A stretch of 64,000 bases of DNA from Sphingopyxis panaciterrae (GCF_011762125.1 NZ_JAASQN010000007.1:1-64000), one strand, 5' to 3'; positions 30,182-39,819 are shown, counted from the first letter of the stretch. The notes: generated by a model from the letters alone, not told the origin. Made by a program: numbers and translations.

Positions 30182-31159
30182 GCCTTGCAATATCCATCCA
30201 GTTTTCCCGAGCGAACCAGGTCGCCATAATAATCGGCCATCGCCTTCGTTCGCGGGCGATCCTCGCCGACCCATCGCGCCGTCGCGGCAAGCCAGCCCGC
30301 CGAACAGTCCTCAAGCGCGCCCGCCCCTTTCGCGCAAGCGATAAAATCGGAAAATGCACCCCGCCAACGATTGAAATCGGCGATGTCCATCAGCGGCCCG
30401 TGCCCCGGCACCACCTGATTCGGCCCCCGACGCTGCGACCCCGCCCAGCGCCTCCAGCCAGCCTTCCGGACAGGCGGTATCGAGGAAAGGCACGGGAAAC
30501 GTCACCAGATCGCCGACGATCGCGCGCTTCTCCGCCGCATCATAAATCCACAAGTCGCGCGCGGTCACGGCATGACGCACGACGCGCAGCGACAGCGGCC
30601 GGCCGGCGATCGCCATATCGCGCGATTCATCGACGATCACGTCAGGCCGCAGTTCCGCTCCGCGCGCGATCGTCGCAAGGTCGCCTTCGACCTCGGGTAT
30701 CGCACTTGCCCGCACGGCGCCGTCGGCCAGCGCCTTGCGCGACGCTTCGGCGCTTTTCGCAAGGAAATCCGCCAACGCCCCGTCGATCGCCGACGTGCCA
30801 TAAACCCTGATATCCGGATAGGCCGCCTTCAGCGCCGGATTGCCGCTGACATGATCGAGATGCCAATGCGTGTTGACGATCGCGACGGGGGTCATGCCGA
30901 TTCCGCTCAGTCCCTGCTTGATCGCAGTGAGATGCTCGACGTGTCGCCCTGTGTCGATCACAAAGGCACCCTCGGGTCCGTAGAGGATCAGGCTGTTGCC
31001 GTCGGGGGCGCGGCCGGGTGCGAAGGTGCCGCCGATCAGGAAGGTCGCCCCGCCGATGCCGTGCGCATAGGTGCGGGGCATAGCAACGCTTTGGGCAGTT
31101 GGATGGGCGGCACACCCCGCGAGCGCCAGCGCGACCAGCGCCGGCAGCCCGAAGCGCAT
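30178..31159 (-). pseudogene. MBL-fold metallo-hydrolase, apparent frameshift
   Basis: A secreted or lipid-anchored metallo-beta-lactamase-fold hydrolase. The lipoprotein signal is [20 protein letters not shown], and the metal motif is VNTHWHLDHVSGNP. The frame is lost near 30424-30428, where the plus strand has CCCCC: the upstream frame becomes an unrelated tail, and the downstream frame continues as VVPGHGPLMDIADFNRWRG through GKLDGYCKA to 30178. Removing one G in the five-G run joins the two, and the restored end overlaps the thioesterase start (ATGA) as expected of an intact operon. A sequencing error is as likely as a real mutation. It begins at the sdhB stop with a TGATG overlap. Confidence 0.82.
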
Positions 31160-31941
31160 CAGACCTGCCGCTCGGCTTCCAGCTTCTTGATCTCAGCGAT
31201 CGCGCGCGCCGGGCTCAGCCCCTTGGGGCAGGCGTTCGAGCAGTTCATGATCGTATGGCAGCGATAGAGGCGGAACGGATCTTCGAGCTCGTCGAGCCGC
31301 TCGCCGGTCATCTCGTCGCGGCTGTCGGCGAGCCAGCGATAAGCCTGGAGCAGGATCGCGGGGCCCAGGAACTTGTCGCTGTTCCACCAATAGCTCGGGC
31401 AGCTCGTCGAGCAGCAGGCGCACAGGATGCATTCGTAAAGCCCATCGAGCTTTTCGCGCTCGGCGGGCGACTGCAGCCGTTCCTTGCCGCTGGGCGTCGT
31501 CGTCTTGGTCTTCAGCCACGGCTCGATCGACGCATATTGCGCGTAGAAATGGGTGAAATCGGGGACAAGGTCCTTGATCACGTCCATCGCCGGCAGCGGG
31601 GTGATCGTGACGTCGCCCTTCAGATCCTCGATCGCGGTGGTGCAGGCAAGGCCGTTCTTGCCGTTCATGTTCATCGAACAGCTGCCGCAAATGCCTTCGC
31701 GGCACGAACGGCGGAAGGTCAGCGAGCTGTCCTGCTCGCTCTTCATCTTGATCAGCGCGTCGAGCACCATCGGGCCGCATTTTTCGGTGTCGATCTCGAA
31801 TGTATCGAAGCGGGGATTTTCGCCGCTGTCGGGGTCGTAGCGATAGACTTTGAATGTCTTCACGGCCGCGGCGCCCTCGGCCTTGTGGACCTTGCCCGTC
31901 TTCTGCGGGCGGCTGTTCTTGGGCAGACGGAATTCGGCCAT
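31159..31941 (-). CDS. sdhB: Succinate dehydrogenase, iron-sulfur subunit
   Basis: 260 residues. Three Fe-S clusters are visible in order: [16 protein letters not shown] with the later LAC for the 2Fe-2S ferredoxin domain, [12 protein letters not shown] for the 4Fe-4S cluster, and [17 protein letters not shown] for the 3Fe-4S/4Fe-4S region. It transfers electrons from succinate oxidation to quinone. The catalytic subunit sdhA and the membrane anchors are not adjacent; the neighbour on the other side is a divergent flippase gene. A TGATG overlap couples it to the metallo-hydrolase. Confidence 0.95.
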   Translation of the reverse strand: MAEFRLPKNSRPQKTGKVHKAEGAAAVKTFKVYRYDPDSGENPRFDTFEIDTEKCGPMVLDALIKMKSEQDSSLTFRRSCREGICGSCSMNMNGKNGLACTTAIEDLKGDVTITPLPAMDVIKDLVPDFTHFYAQYASIEPWLKTKTTTPSGKERLQSPAEREKLDGLYECILCACCSTSCPSYWWNSDKFLGPAILLQAYRWLADSRDEMTGERLDELEDPFRLYRCHTIMNCSNACPKGLSPARAIAEIKKLEAERQV

Positions 31942-32066
31942 GTCGCGGTTCCCCTATGCAATTGGGGGTCCGACTAGACCCGATTGGCAGAGTCGGCAAG
32001 GGGTTGGATGGCGCAAAGCGTGAAAGCCGCTGGCGGCGGCGAAGGCAAGGCGCTAGGGGCGCCAGG

Positions 32067-33599
32067 ATGAGCGAAGACGCCGCCGCACCGCCCGCCGTTA
32101 CCAGCCGCAGCGTCGCGCGCGGGCTTGGCACGACCGTGCTTGCGCGGCTCGGCGCGGTGGTCGAGATCGTCGCACAGCCGCTGTACGTGCTGATGTTCGG
32201 GCTCGCGGGTTACGGCCTCTATGCCGTGCTCTGGGCAACGATCAACCTGCTCGAGAATATCTTCGATACCGGGATGACGAGCGCGATGCAGCGCACCGTG
32301 CCCCAGTCCGCAAGCGATGCCGACGCCGCGGCGGCGCTGCGCACCGCGATGATCTTCGGGGTCGGGCCGTGCCTGGTCGTCGCAGGCCTGATCGCGCTCT
32401 TCGCCGCCGACCTCGCCCCGCTGCTCAACGTCGCCGACAAGGATCGCGCGCTCGTCACCCCCGCGATCCAGCTGTTCGTCTGGGCGCTGCCCCTCTGGGC
32501 GTTCGTCGAGATCGCGACCTCGGCGATGCGCGCGCGCATGGTGTTCGGTGCCGAAATCCGCCTGCGCATCGTTTGGGAACAGATCATGCGGCTGGTGTTC
32601 GCCGGGCTGTTCTTTGCCGGCGGGCTCGGGCTCAAGGGGCTGTTCATCGCGCATCTTTGTTCGCTGGCGATCACCGCGATCCTCTGTGTCCGTCTGCTCC
32701 GGCGCTATTACAGCTTTGCCGATCTGGGGCGCGGGCCGTGGGTCAGCGAAACCACGCGCAATACGTTCTGGGCGGGGCTGTCGATCCTGCCATCGAACAT
32801 CATCGCGCGCCTGTTCGGCGACGCCCCGGCGCTGATCCTCAACCTGTTACTGCCCGGCGCCGCCGGCGCTGCGGCATCGGGGCTGTTCACGATCGCGCGC
32901 AAGCTGTCGAGCGTCGTCCAGCTCGTCCGCATCGCCTTCGTCTATGTGATGGCACCGCTGGCGGCCAGCGCCGAGCGCGAGGATCGCGCGCAGGTCGCCG
33001 ACATCTACGCCTATGCGACGCGGCTGATCGCGGCAATCGCCCTGCCGCTTGCCGCGGTGCTCGCGGCGGGCAGCGCGTCGCTGCTCAGCCTGTTCGGGCA
33101 CCAGGCTGATGTTGCACAGGCCGCGGTCGTCATCCTGCTCTTCGCACGTGCGCTCGAAGCGGTGCTCGGCATTTCGATGCCGGTGCTGCAGGTCGTCGCC
33201 GCCTTCCGCCACCAGCTCACCGCGAGCATCTTCGGCGTGATCGTCGCGGTCGGGGCCGGCTGGCTGATCGTCGGCCATATGGATGCGCTGACCGGAGTGA
33301 CGCTGGCGATGTCGATCGGGCTCGTCGTGATGGCGGGTGTGCCGATGGCCCAGCTGGCGCTCAATGAAAAACTCCATCCGTTCGACGCGCAATTCCCGCT
33401 GGTCGCGCTGCGCGGGCTCGGCATCACGCTGGCAGGAGGCGCCGTCGCGCTGCTCGCGAGCCGGCTGCCCGACCCGATCGCGCTGCCGCTGATCGCCGCC
33501 ATTGCCGCCGGATCGATCTGGCTGTCGATGCGCTTCGCCCTGCCGCATGCCGACCGCGCCTCGCTGGGCAAGACGGCCCGGAAGTTGCGGCTGGTCTAG
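32067..33599 (+). CDS. Polysaccharide flippase-like membrane protein (Wzx/MATE superfamily)
   Basis: 510 residues with about 12-14 hydrophobic segments through the length. The first helix follows TVLARLGAVVEIVAQPLYV, and a typical loop FGLAGYGLYAVLWATINLLE precedes helix 2. The architecture is that of Wzx/RfbX-type lipopolysaccharide or polysaccharide transporters that flip undecaprenyl-linked oligosaccharides. ATG 32067 follows GCCAGG; a much longer open frame upstream overlaps sdhB antisense and is rejected. It begins the surface-related gene group to 36825. Confidence 0.78.
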   Translation: MSEDAAAPPAVTSRSVARGLGTTVLARLGAVVEIVAQPLYVLMFGLAGYGLYAVLWATINLLENIFDTGMTSAMQRTVPQSASDADAAAALRTAMIFGVGPCLVVAGLIALFAADLAPLLNVADKDRALVTPAIQLFVWALPLWAFVEIATSAMRARMVFGAEIRLRIVWEQIMRLVFAGLFFAGGLGLKGLFIAHLCSLAITAILCVRLLRRYYSFADLGRGPWVSETTRNTFWAGLSILPSNIIARLFGDAPALILNLLLPGAAGAAASGLFTIARKLSSVVQLVRIAFVYVMAPLAASAEREDRAQVADIYAYATRLIAAIALPLAAVLAAGSASLLSLFGHQADVAQAAVVILLFARALEAVLGISMPVLQVVAAFRHQLTASIFGVIVAVGAGWLIVGHMDALTGVTLAMSIGLVVMAGVPMAQLALNEKLHPFDAQFPLVALRGLGITLAGGAVALLASRLPDPIALPLIAAIAAGSIWLSMRFALPHADRASLGKTARKLRLV

Positions 33600-33691
33600 C
33601 CGTTGACAGAGACGGTCTTATTTTGGCCGTAAATTCTGCTAGAGGGGTCGCCACTTTTGACGCCGCGATGCGGCCAACAGGCGGAATACCC

Positions 33692-34432
33692 ATGTATCAG
33701 CAAGAACTCGCCCGCAGCGGCAAGCGGCTCTTTTTCATTCGCGGCACCTATATCTACATCACCATCGCGATCTCTGTCTTGATCGCATGGGTAGCGCAGG
33801 ATTGGGGTCCGTTCCAGACCGCCACCGGCGATTGCGCCTGGTTCTGGCTCTCGCTCGGCGTCGCTAGCGCCGGCGCCATCGTCCGTGTCTTCACCAGCGG
33901 CTGGGCCGCGCTCGGCACCTCGGGCCGCGCCAAGGTCGCCGCCGAAGCGAGCGAACTCAACACGACAGGCCCGTACAGCCTGGTGCGCAACCCGCTCTAT
34001 GTCGGCCGCATTCTCAACTTCACCGGCCTCGCGATGCTGTCGGGCAGCTGGGTGTTCGGCGCGATCGTCTTTCTGCTCGGCATCCTGATCTACGAGCGGA
34101 TCTCGATCTACGAAGAAGAATTCCTTCGCGAGAAGTTCGGCGCCGCGCATGCCGAATGGGCCAAGGACGTTCCCGCGCTCCTCCCGCGCCTCCACGGCTG
34201 GATCAAACCCAAATATCCCTTCTGGTGGAAGCGGATGATCTGGCGCGAACAGAATAAGCTGTTCCTGCTCGCCACCACGGTGTTCCTGACCTGGTTCGCG
34301 CGGCTCGACTTCAATTTCGACGCGCTGACCCCGCAGCAGTGGACCTGGGTCTATGCCTTTGCCGCGCTTGTCGTGATCCGCTTCATCATCGGCGGGCTGA
34401 AGATGGTCGGCTTCTTCAAGGAATTGAGCTGA
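33692..34432 (+). CDS. Isoprenylcysteine carboxyl methyltransferase-like membrane protein
   Basis: 246 residues with about six membrane segments. The ICMT/PEMT motif TGPYSLVRNPLYVGRIL (cytosolic SAM-binding loop) and the following helices LFGAIVFLLGILIYERIS, EEEFLREKFG and AEWAKDVP are diagnostic of the ICMT-like family. The bacterial members act on unknown hydrophobic substrates. It is linked to a polysaccharide flippase and to the kinase starting 4 bp later, so a surface-lipid role is plausible but not shown. Confidence 0.85.
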   Translation: MYQQELARSGKRLFFIRGTYIYITIAISVLIAWVAQDWGPFQTATGDCAWFWLSLGVASAGAIVRVFTSGWAALGTSGRAKVAAEASELNTTGPYSLVRNPLYVGRILNFTGLAMLSGSWVFGAIVFLLGILIYERISIYEEEFLREKFGAAHAEWAKDVPALLPRLHGWIKPKYPFWWKRMIWREQNKLFLLATTVFLTWFARLDFNFDALTPQQWTWVYAFAALVVIRFIIGGLKMVGFFKELS

Positions 34433-34436
34433 ATTG

Positions 34437-35126
34437 ATGGGGGGCGATCTCGCTCCCCTGATCGCAGTCGTCGGCAGCGACGGGTCGGGGAAATCGACCC
34501 TGTCGGCCGATCTGCTCGCGCATGTCCGGCGGACGCGGATAGCCGAAAGCGGCTATCTTGGCCTCGGGTCGGGCGAGCAGGGCCGGCGCATCGGGCGCTG
34601 GCCGGTCATCGGTCCGCCGCTCCACCGCTTCCTCGACGGCATCGCCGATAAACTCCGCGAGCCCGGCGCACCGATCCCCGGCATGCTCGCGGCGCGCTAT
34701 GCGCTGAACAAGTCGCAGAAGCGCCGCGCAAAGTTTGCGGGGCTGGTCGACCGCCGCCGCGCGGGCATCACCATCGTCACCGACCGCTACCCCCAGCTGG
34801 AAGTGCCCGGTCTCCATGACGGCCCGATCCTCGCCGGCCGCGCCCCGAATGCCCGCCTTGCCGCGATGCAGGCGGAGGAGCGCGCGCTCTATGCCGAAAT
34901 GGCGGCCTATGTCCCGACGCTGGTCATCCGCCTGCATGTCGATGTCGACACGGTCATGGCGCGCAAACCCGACCACGACCGCGCGCTGATCACGCGCAAG
35001 GTCGAGACGGTGCCCATGCTGACCTTCAACGGCGCGCCGATCGTCGATATCGACGCGACGCTTCCCTATGAAGAAGAACTCGCGATCGCGACGGCGGCGG
35101 TGGATCAGGCGCTGGCAGCGGCCTGA
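34437..35126 (+). CDS. P-loop kinase resembling thymidylate kinase
   Basis: 229 residues. The P-loop is AVVGSDGSGKSTLSADLL, and TDRYPQLEVPG corresponds to the DRx motif of thymidylate kinases. ARKPDHDRALITRK is similar to the lid region. Such kinases near polysaccharide genes are frequently annotated as dTMP-kinase-like, with no known substrate. TTG at 34434 could start it one codon earlier. It overlaps the following convergent gene by 22 bp. Confidence 0.78.
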   Translation: MGGDLAPLIAVVGSDGSGKSTLSADLLAHVRRTRIAESGYLGLGSGEQGRRIGRWPVIGPPLHRFLDGIADKLREPGAPIPGMLAARYALNKSQKRRAKFAGLVDRRRAGITIVTDRYPQLEVPGLHDGPILAGRAPNARLAAMQAEERALYAEMAAYVPTLVIRLHVDVDTVMARKPDHDRALITRKVETVPMLTFNGAPIVDIDATLPYEEELAIATAAVDQALAAA

Positions 35127-35890
35127 CGCGCCGCCATAATCTTCTCGATCAATTCGATATCGACGGGCTTGTCGGCATCGATGCACGCCTCGCCCTCGGA
35201 CATCGGGACCACCCTGGCCTTGAGCCCGAAACGCATCCCGGCGCGCGCAATCCCCTGCTGGATCGTGAACAGGCGCAAGAGCGCGCCGATCAGCAGCCAC
35301 GGACCGAACGCCGCAATGATCTTCAGCCCTTTCTTGCGGTCGCGCTCGATCCGCCCCCAGAAGTCGAGCAACGGCAGCACGCGGCGCCCGCGCAGGCGGA
35401 ACATGTTCGCCCCCGACCACCAGCCGCCGCGAAACTTCAGCCAGGTTCGCTTCGATTCGGGATAGCGCGCGAGCAGTACGTCCTTTTCGACCATCGCCAC
35501 CGCGACGTCGCTGTCCTCGGCGCCCGCCAGAAACGCGGCGATCATCGTCGGGGTCAGCAGCACATTGTCGGCGGTCGTGACCAGCAGCGGATCGTCCCCC
35601 GCGGGCAGCGCCGCGGCGAGCGAACTGCTGATTCCGGCGCCTGAGTCCCGGAAATGCAGGCCGCTGATCCCGGCGAGCCCCGGTTCGGCGGCCAGCTCGG
35701 CGCTGTTCTGCGCCAGCACCGTGATCGGCCCGACGCGCGGTGAAGCGCGGAGCGCGCGCACGACATGGACCAGCATCGGCCGGCCCGCGATCGGCAGCAG
35801 CGCCTTGGTCGACACACCGCTGCCGGTCAGCAGCGGGTCGGGGCCGGGCCGGCTGCCGGCCATGACGATAGCGGGGATCAGCGCGCTCAT
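35105..35890 (-). CDS. NTP transferase domain protein (sugar nucleotidyltransferase-like)
   Basis: 261 residues. The nucleotidyltransferase signature at the N-terminus is IPAIVMAGSRPGPDPLL with KALLPIAGRPMLVHVVRAL. ADNVLLTPTMIAAFL is the Mg-binding region. The fold is that of GT-A nucleotidyltransferases such as MobA or glucose-1-phosphate transferases. The specific sugar or alcohol is not known. It overlaps the esterase gene start by 4 bp (ATGA at 35887-35890) and the kinase 3' end by 22 bp. Confidence 0.82.
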   Translation of the reverse strand: MSALIPAIVMAGSRPGPDPLLTGSGVSTKALLPIAGRPMLVHVVRALRASPRVGPITVLAQNSAELAAEPGLAGISGLHFRDSGAGISSSLAAALPAGDDPLLVTTADNVLLTPTMIAAFLAGAEDSDVAVAMVEKDVLLARYPESKRTWLKFRGGWWSGANMFRLRGRRVLPLLDFWGRIERDRKKGLKIIAAFGPWLLIGALLRLFTIQQGIARAGMRFGLKARVVPMSEGEACIDADKPVDIELIEKIMAARQAAASA

Positions 35891-36819
35891 GGCGCCGCAG
35901 ACAGCCGCCGCGCGGTCGCGCCGCGCAGGAAGTCGGTCGCGTCGGACAGGATCGGGCCTTTATATGCCAGCGGCCCGGTGAGCGCCATGACGAGGTCGTT
36001 GTGGCTCAGCCCCTCGTAAGTGCGCAGCGTCGCCGACCCGCCGGCCCGCTGCAGCGCCGCCGCCAGATTCTGGCTGTTGCGGACGCGCACCACCGTGTCG
36101 GCGGTGCCATGGCCGAGCCATAAGGGCGGCGCGTCGGCGCGGACGAAGTGGATCGGCTGCGTCCGTTCGGCGGGACGGATATCGCCCATCGCGACATCAG
36201 CGCGGCCGCCCTTTTCGAACGGCAGGAAATCATAGGGACCCGCGAGTGCCGCGACGCCGCGGATCACCGACGCATCGCTGCCCGCGGCCTTCATCCATTG
36301 CGGGTCGAGCGCGAGCATCACCGCATTATAGGCGCCTGCCGAATGGCCCGACAGCGCGATCCGGCCGGGATCGCCGCCATAGGCCGCAATATGCCTTTCG
36401 GTCCACGCCACCGCCGCCGCGCTGTCCTGCAGAAAGTCGGGCCAATGGCCCTCGGGGACGATGCGATAGTCGGGGATCACGACAAGGAAGCCCTGCTTGG
36501 CAAAGGCGCGCCCGGCAAAGCCATAATCGTCGCGCGCGCCGCTGTACCAGCCGCCGCCATAGAGGAAGACGAGCACCGGCAGCCGGTCGCCCTGCTTCGT
36601 CCCCGTCGGCACCCAGATGTTGAGCTTGTTGCGGTCGCCGGATCCATAGGGCTGCCCCGCGACCTGCAGGGTCGCGCCATCGCCGTCGCCGAGCAGCTTG
36701 TCGCCAAGATTGAGCGACTTGGCGCCGCCCGCCAGGATCATCCGCGTCCCGCCGCCGAAGAACAGGACCAGCAGACCCACGACTATCAGGAATTTGATCA
36801 ACCGCATTCTCTTAGCCAT
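35887..36819 (-). CDS. Alpha/beta hydrolase, esterase/lipase-like, membrane-anchored
   Basis: 310 residues. An N-terminal hydrophobic segment (FLIVVGLLVLFFGGGT) anchors or exports the protein. Hormone-sensitive-lipase-like features are LVFLYGGGWYSGARDD (oxyanion HGGG-like loop), GRIALSGHSAGAYNAVM (nucleophile Ser) and LSHNDLVMAL (His). A GTG at 36825 could add two residues. Substrate unknown. Probably in one unit with the nucleotidyltransferase downstream. Confidence 0.87.
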   Translation of the reverse strand: MAKRMRLIKFLIVVGLLVLFFGGGTRMILAGGAKSLNLGDKLLGDGDGATLQVAGQPYGSGDRNKLNIWVPTGTKQGDRLPVLVFLYGGGWYSGARDDYGFAGRAFAKQGFLVVIPDYRIVPEGHWPDFLQDSAAAVAWTERHIAAYGGDPGRIALSGHSAGAYNAVMLALDPQWMKAAGSDASVIRGVAALAGPYDFLPFEKGGRADVAMGDIRPAERTQPIHFVRADAPPLWLGHGTADTVVRVRNSQNLAAALQRAGGSATLRTYEGLSHNDLVMALTGPLAYKGPILSDATDFLRGATARRLSAAP

Positions 36820-36910
36820 CGCCACAGGGTCTGCGCCCTACAGGGCCGCGGTCCAGCAAACAAGCGGTGCCATAGATGCGTCCATAATTCTGCGTCATAT
36901 TGCAATGTCG

Positions 36911-36936
36911 AGGTCCCGGCCTTCGCCCGGATGACG
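36911..36936. repeat. Degenerate GAAG/CTTC-loop hairpin repeat
   Basis: A partial copy of the hairpin at 1842-1867 in inverted orientation (CCGGCCTTCGCCCGGATGAC). The stem is imperfect. It lies between the divergent esterase and lipid kinase genes. Confidence 0.5.
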
Positions 36937-36977
36937 GGTTCAGGTGACCTTTTGCGCCGTCATGCGTAGGAAGGGCC

Positions 36978-37808
36978 ATGACCAGCGCTTTCACCCGCCC
37001 CGCCCTTGTCTGCAACAGCCAGAGCGGCAGCCATGACGAAGCCGTTCTCCAACAAATCGTCGAACGCTGCCGCGCCGCCGGGGCGCCGCTCGCCGTGACC
37101 TTTGCGCTTCCCGATGACGATATTCCGGATGCAAATGAACTGAAACGGCAAAGCATCGACCTGTTGCTTGTCTGGACCGGCGACGGGACGATCAACGCCG
37201 CCGCGAGCGGCGCGGCGGGCTGGGACGGCGCCGTCCTGCCGCTTCCCGGCGGCACGCTCAACCTGTTGTCGAAGGCGCTCCACGGCGACCGCCCGGCGCC
37301 CGATATCCTGACCGAGGCGCTTGCGGGCAAGGGCCGCCGCACGCCGGTGCCGATCGTCCGCAGCGACGCGGGCGACGCGTTCATCACCGTCGTCGCAGGG
37401 CCCGCAACGCGCTGGGCCGAGGTGCGCGAAACGATGCGGCAGGACGGGTTGATCGAGGCGGCGGGCGCCGCGCCGGACGCGCTCGACGCCATGCTGAACG
37501 CGCCGGGCGTTCGCGTCGCGGGGCAGGAAAAAACCTATCCCGCGATCATCCTGACCCCCACCGAGCAGGGCCTGCGCGCCGACGGCATCCTGACCGAGGG
37601 CACCGCCGACGTGCTGCGCCACGGCCTGGCCTGGCTCGGCGGCGACTTTCGCGACGGGCCGAGCGAGGAGCTCGCCGCCGGCGAGACGATCATCCTCGAA
37701 AGCGAACGGCCGATCAGCCTCGAATATGATGGCGAGCTCCGCGAAACATCCTCGCCCGCGCGCTTTGCGATCGGGGCCAGTGCGGTCGATTTCATCGCGA
37801 CGTCATGA
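36978..37808 (+). CDS. Diacylglycerol kinase family lipid kinase
   Basis: 276 residues. The DAGK catalytic domain is visible: ALVCNSQSGSHDEAVLQQIV at the N-terminus, LVWTGDGTINAAASG and VLPLPGGTLNLLSKALHG. These match the GDGT and GGT motifs of the YegS/DgkB superfamily, which phosphorylate diacylglycerol, ceramide or sphingosine with ATP. Sphingomonads make glycosphingolipids, so a sphingoid-base substrate is possible but is inference. It overlaps the following phosphoesterase by 4 bp. Confidence 0.88.
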   Translation: MTSAFTRPALVCNSQSGSHDEAVLQQIVERCRAAGAPLAVTFALPDDDIPDANELKRQSIDLLLVWTGDGTINAAASGAAGWDGAVLPLPGGTLNLLSKALHGDRPAPDILTEALAGKGRRTPVPIVRSDAGDAFITVVAGPATRWAEVRETMRQDGLIEAAGAAPDALDAMLNAPGVRVAGQEKTYPAIILTPTEQGLRADGILTEGTADVLRHGLAWLGGDFRDGPSEELAAGETIILESERPISLEYDGELRETSSPARFAIGASAVDFIATS

Positions 37809-38653
37809 CCCGGCTTTTCCATATCAGCGACCTGCATTTCGGGCTCGAAGACCGCGCCGCGCTCGACTGGTTCAAGGGTCTCGTCCGCCGCGAACAGCCC
37901 GACGCCGTGCTGATCACCGGCGATCTGACGATGCGCGCGCGGACCCGCGAATTTGCCGCCGCCTGTGACTGGATCGGTGCGCTCGACATGCCGGTAACGG
38001 TCGAGGTCGGTAATCATGACCTGCCCTATTTCAACCCGATCGCCCGCTTCTTCTACCCCTATCGCCGCATTCGGGGGATCGAGCGACTGGTCGAGCGCGA
38101 ACTCGACCTGCCCGGCGTCGCCGTCGTGCCGCTCAAGACCACGGCACGCGCGCAGTGGCGGCTCGACTGGTCGAAGGGCTGGGTGACGAAAAAGGCGCTC
38201 GCCAGGACAGTGGCGGCCATCGACGCGCTTCCCGCCGGGACGACCGTACTCGTCACCGCGCATCATCCGCTGGTCGAAGCGGGAACGCGCGGCCGCGCGC
38301 TGACCCGCGGCGGCGCCCGCGCGCTTCAGGCGCTCGCCGAACGGCGCGTCGCGGGGGTTCTGACCGGCCATGTCCACGACGCCTTCGACCTCGTCCAGTC
38401 GACGCCGGCGGGTCCGATCCGCATGATCGGCGCCGGCACCCTGTCGCAGCGCATCCGGTCGACGCCGCCAAGCTTCAACGAACTGCGTCTGGTGGACGGG
38501 GCGCTCAGCGTCCGTGTCCGCAACGTCGAAAAGGTTCCGACCCCCGACATGCAGATTGCCGACGTGCCATCCGATGCGCTGCCTCCGCGCGCACCCGGCG
38601 AGCCTGTCGCGCCGGTGGGCGCCGTGCCCCCGGTCGATCCGCCGGTGCATTGA
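37805..38653 (+). CDS. Metallophosphoesterase (cyclic-nucleotide-phosphodiesterase-like)
   Basis: 282 residues. Metallophosphatase motifs in order: LFHISDLHFG, AVLITGDLTMR, VEVGNHDLPYF, TAHHPLVE and GVLTGHVHDAF. The C-terminal 25 residues are proline-rich and probably disordered. It resembles the CpdA-like group. Gene coupling to the lipid kinase (ATGA overlap at 37805-37808) suggests a connection to lipid phosphate metabolism, but the substrate is unknown. Confidence 0.87.
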   Translation: MTRLFHISDLHFGLEDRAALDWFKGLVRREQPDAVLITGDLTMRARTREFAAACDWIGALDMPVTVEVGNHDLPYFNPIARFFYPYRRIRGIERLVERELDLPGVAVVPLKTTARAQWRLDWSKGWVTKKALARTVAAIDALPAGTTVLVTAHHPLVEAGTRGRALTRGGARALQALAERRVAGVLTGHVHDAFDLVQSTPAGPIRMIGAGTLSQRIRSTPPSFNELRLVDGALSVRVRNVEKVPTPDMQIADVPSDALPPRAPGEPVAPVGAVPPVDPPVH

Positions 38654-38730
38654 CGCGGCCCCATCGATGCACGCCCATTGACGCACCTTGCTATCCCGTT
38701 AGGTTGCAACAAAAAACGGGATGAGGAACG

Positions 38731-39819
38731 ATGCTGACAAAAGGCGATGATTTCCCGCTGCACCAGAGCGCCGAGCCGATGGCCTTTGCCGGCACCGACC
38801 GCAATTTTTACGACCGCTATTTTTTCAACGGCTATTCGCCCGACGGATCGGTGTTTTTCGCCGCGGCGATGGGCTTTTATCCGCAGCTCGGCATCGTCGA
38901 CGCGGCCTTCTGCGTGCTCGTTGACGGCGTTCAGCATAATCTGCGCGCGAGCCGCCGGTCGGGCGGCGAGCGGCTCGACCTCGCGGTCGGTCCGATCGCG
39001 ATCGCCATCGATGCGCCGCTCGAACGGCTGACCTTGCGCATCGCCGCGAACGACGGCCCGCTCGCTGCCGAACTCCATTTCACCGCGCGCCATTTCCCGA
39101 TCGAGGAGCCGCGCTTCACGCGCCGCAATGGCACGCGCCTGTTCATGGACTATACGCGGATGACGCAGAACGGCCATTGGTCGGGCTGGCTGTCGGTCGA
39201 CGGCGCGCGGGTCGATGTCGACGCCGGCTGGGCCGGCACGCGCGACCGGAGCTGGGGCATCCGCCCCGTCGGCGCCGCCGAACCCCAGCCGCCGCCGCAG
39301 GGCAATTTCAGCCAATTCTTCTGGCTGTGGACACCGTGCAACTTCGCCGACCGCTCGCTCTTCTTCCACAGCAACGACGACGGCGAAGGCCGTCCGTGGA
39401 ACCGCCGCGCGGTGCTGGCCGGCGGCGATGGCGGCGAGCGTCATTTCGCCGACCCGGCCTTTATCGCCGAGTGGCAGCCGGGAACGCGCCGGATGCGCAG
39501 GCTGACCGCCGATTTGGATCGCTCGACCCGGCTGGCGCTGACCCCGACCGGGCCGATGTTCGCGATGAGCGGGCTCGGTTATACGCACCCCGTCTGGGGC
39601 CATGGTTTCGACCATGGCGAGCTGGAGGTCGCGTATGACAGCCTGTCCGATGCCGAACGCCAGTGGGGCAATCCGCTGGCGATGCATGTCCAGGCGCTGG
39701 TGCGCGCCGACCTCGCCGACGGCGACCGCAGCGACAGCGGGGCCGGCGTGCTCGAACAATTGTTCGTCGGCCCGCACGCGCCGAGCGGCCTCACGGGCCT
39801 GCTGGACCCCGCACCATGA
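38731..39819 (+). CDS. Conserved protein of unknown function (DUF7064-like)
   Basis: 362 residues, soluble, mainly beta. It has no transmembrane segment and no signal peptide. Motifs include FYDRYFFNGYSPDGSVFFAA near the N-terminus and RDRSWGIRPVGAAEP in the middle. It resembles proteins often annotated DUF7064 or lipocalin-like AttH-type domains. Function unknown. It is translationally coupled (ATGA) to a kinase-like gene and that one (GTGA) to a third gene. Confidence 0.72.
   Translation: MLTKGDDFPLHQSAEPMAFAGTDRNFYDRYFFNGYSPDGSVFFAAAMGFYPQLGIVDAAFCVLVDGVQHNLRASRRSGGERLDLAVGPIAIAIDAPLERLTLRIAANDGPLAAELHFTARHFPIEEPRFTRRNGTRLFMDYTRMTQNGHWSGWLSVDGARVDVDAGWAGTRDRSWGIRPVGAAEPQPPPQGNFSQFFWLWTPCNFADRSLFFHSNDDGEGRPWNRRAVLAGGDGGERHFADPAFIAEWQPGTRRMRRLTADLDRSTRLALTPTGPMFAMSGLGYTHPVWGHGFDHGELEVAYDSLSDAERQWGNPLAMHVQALVRADLADGDRSDSGAGVLEQLFVGPHAPSGLTGLLDPAP

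Noticed and set aside
30178..30414. A separate 78-residue gene
   Set aside because: Its content (PGHGP and on) is the C-terminus of the frameshifted metallo-hydrolase.
31854..32066. An N-terminal extension of the flippase
   Set aside because: It overlaps sdhB on the other strand and gives an Arg/Pro-rich sequence unlike the family.
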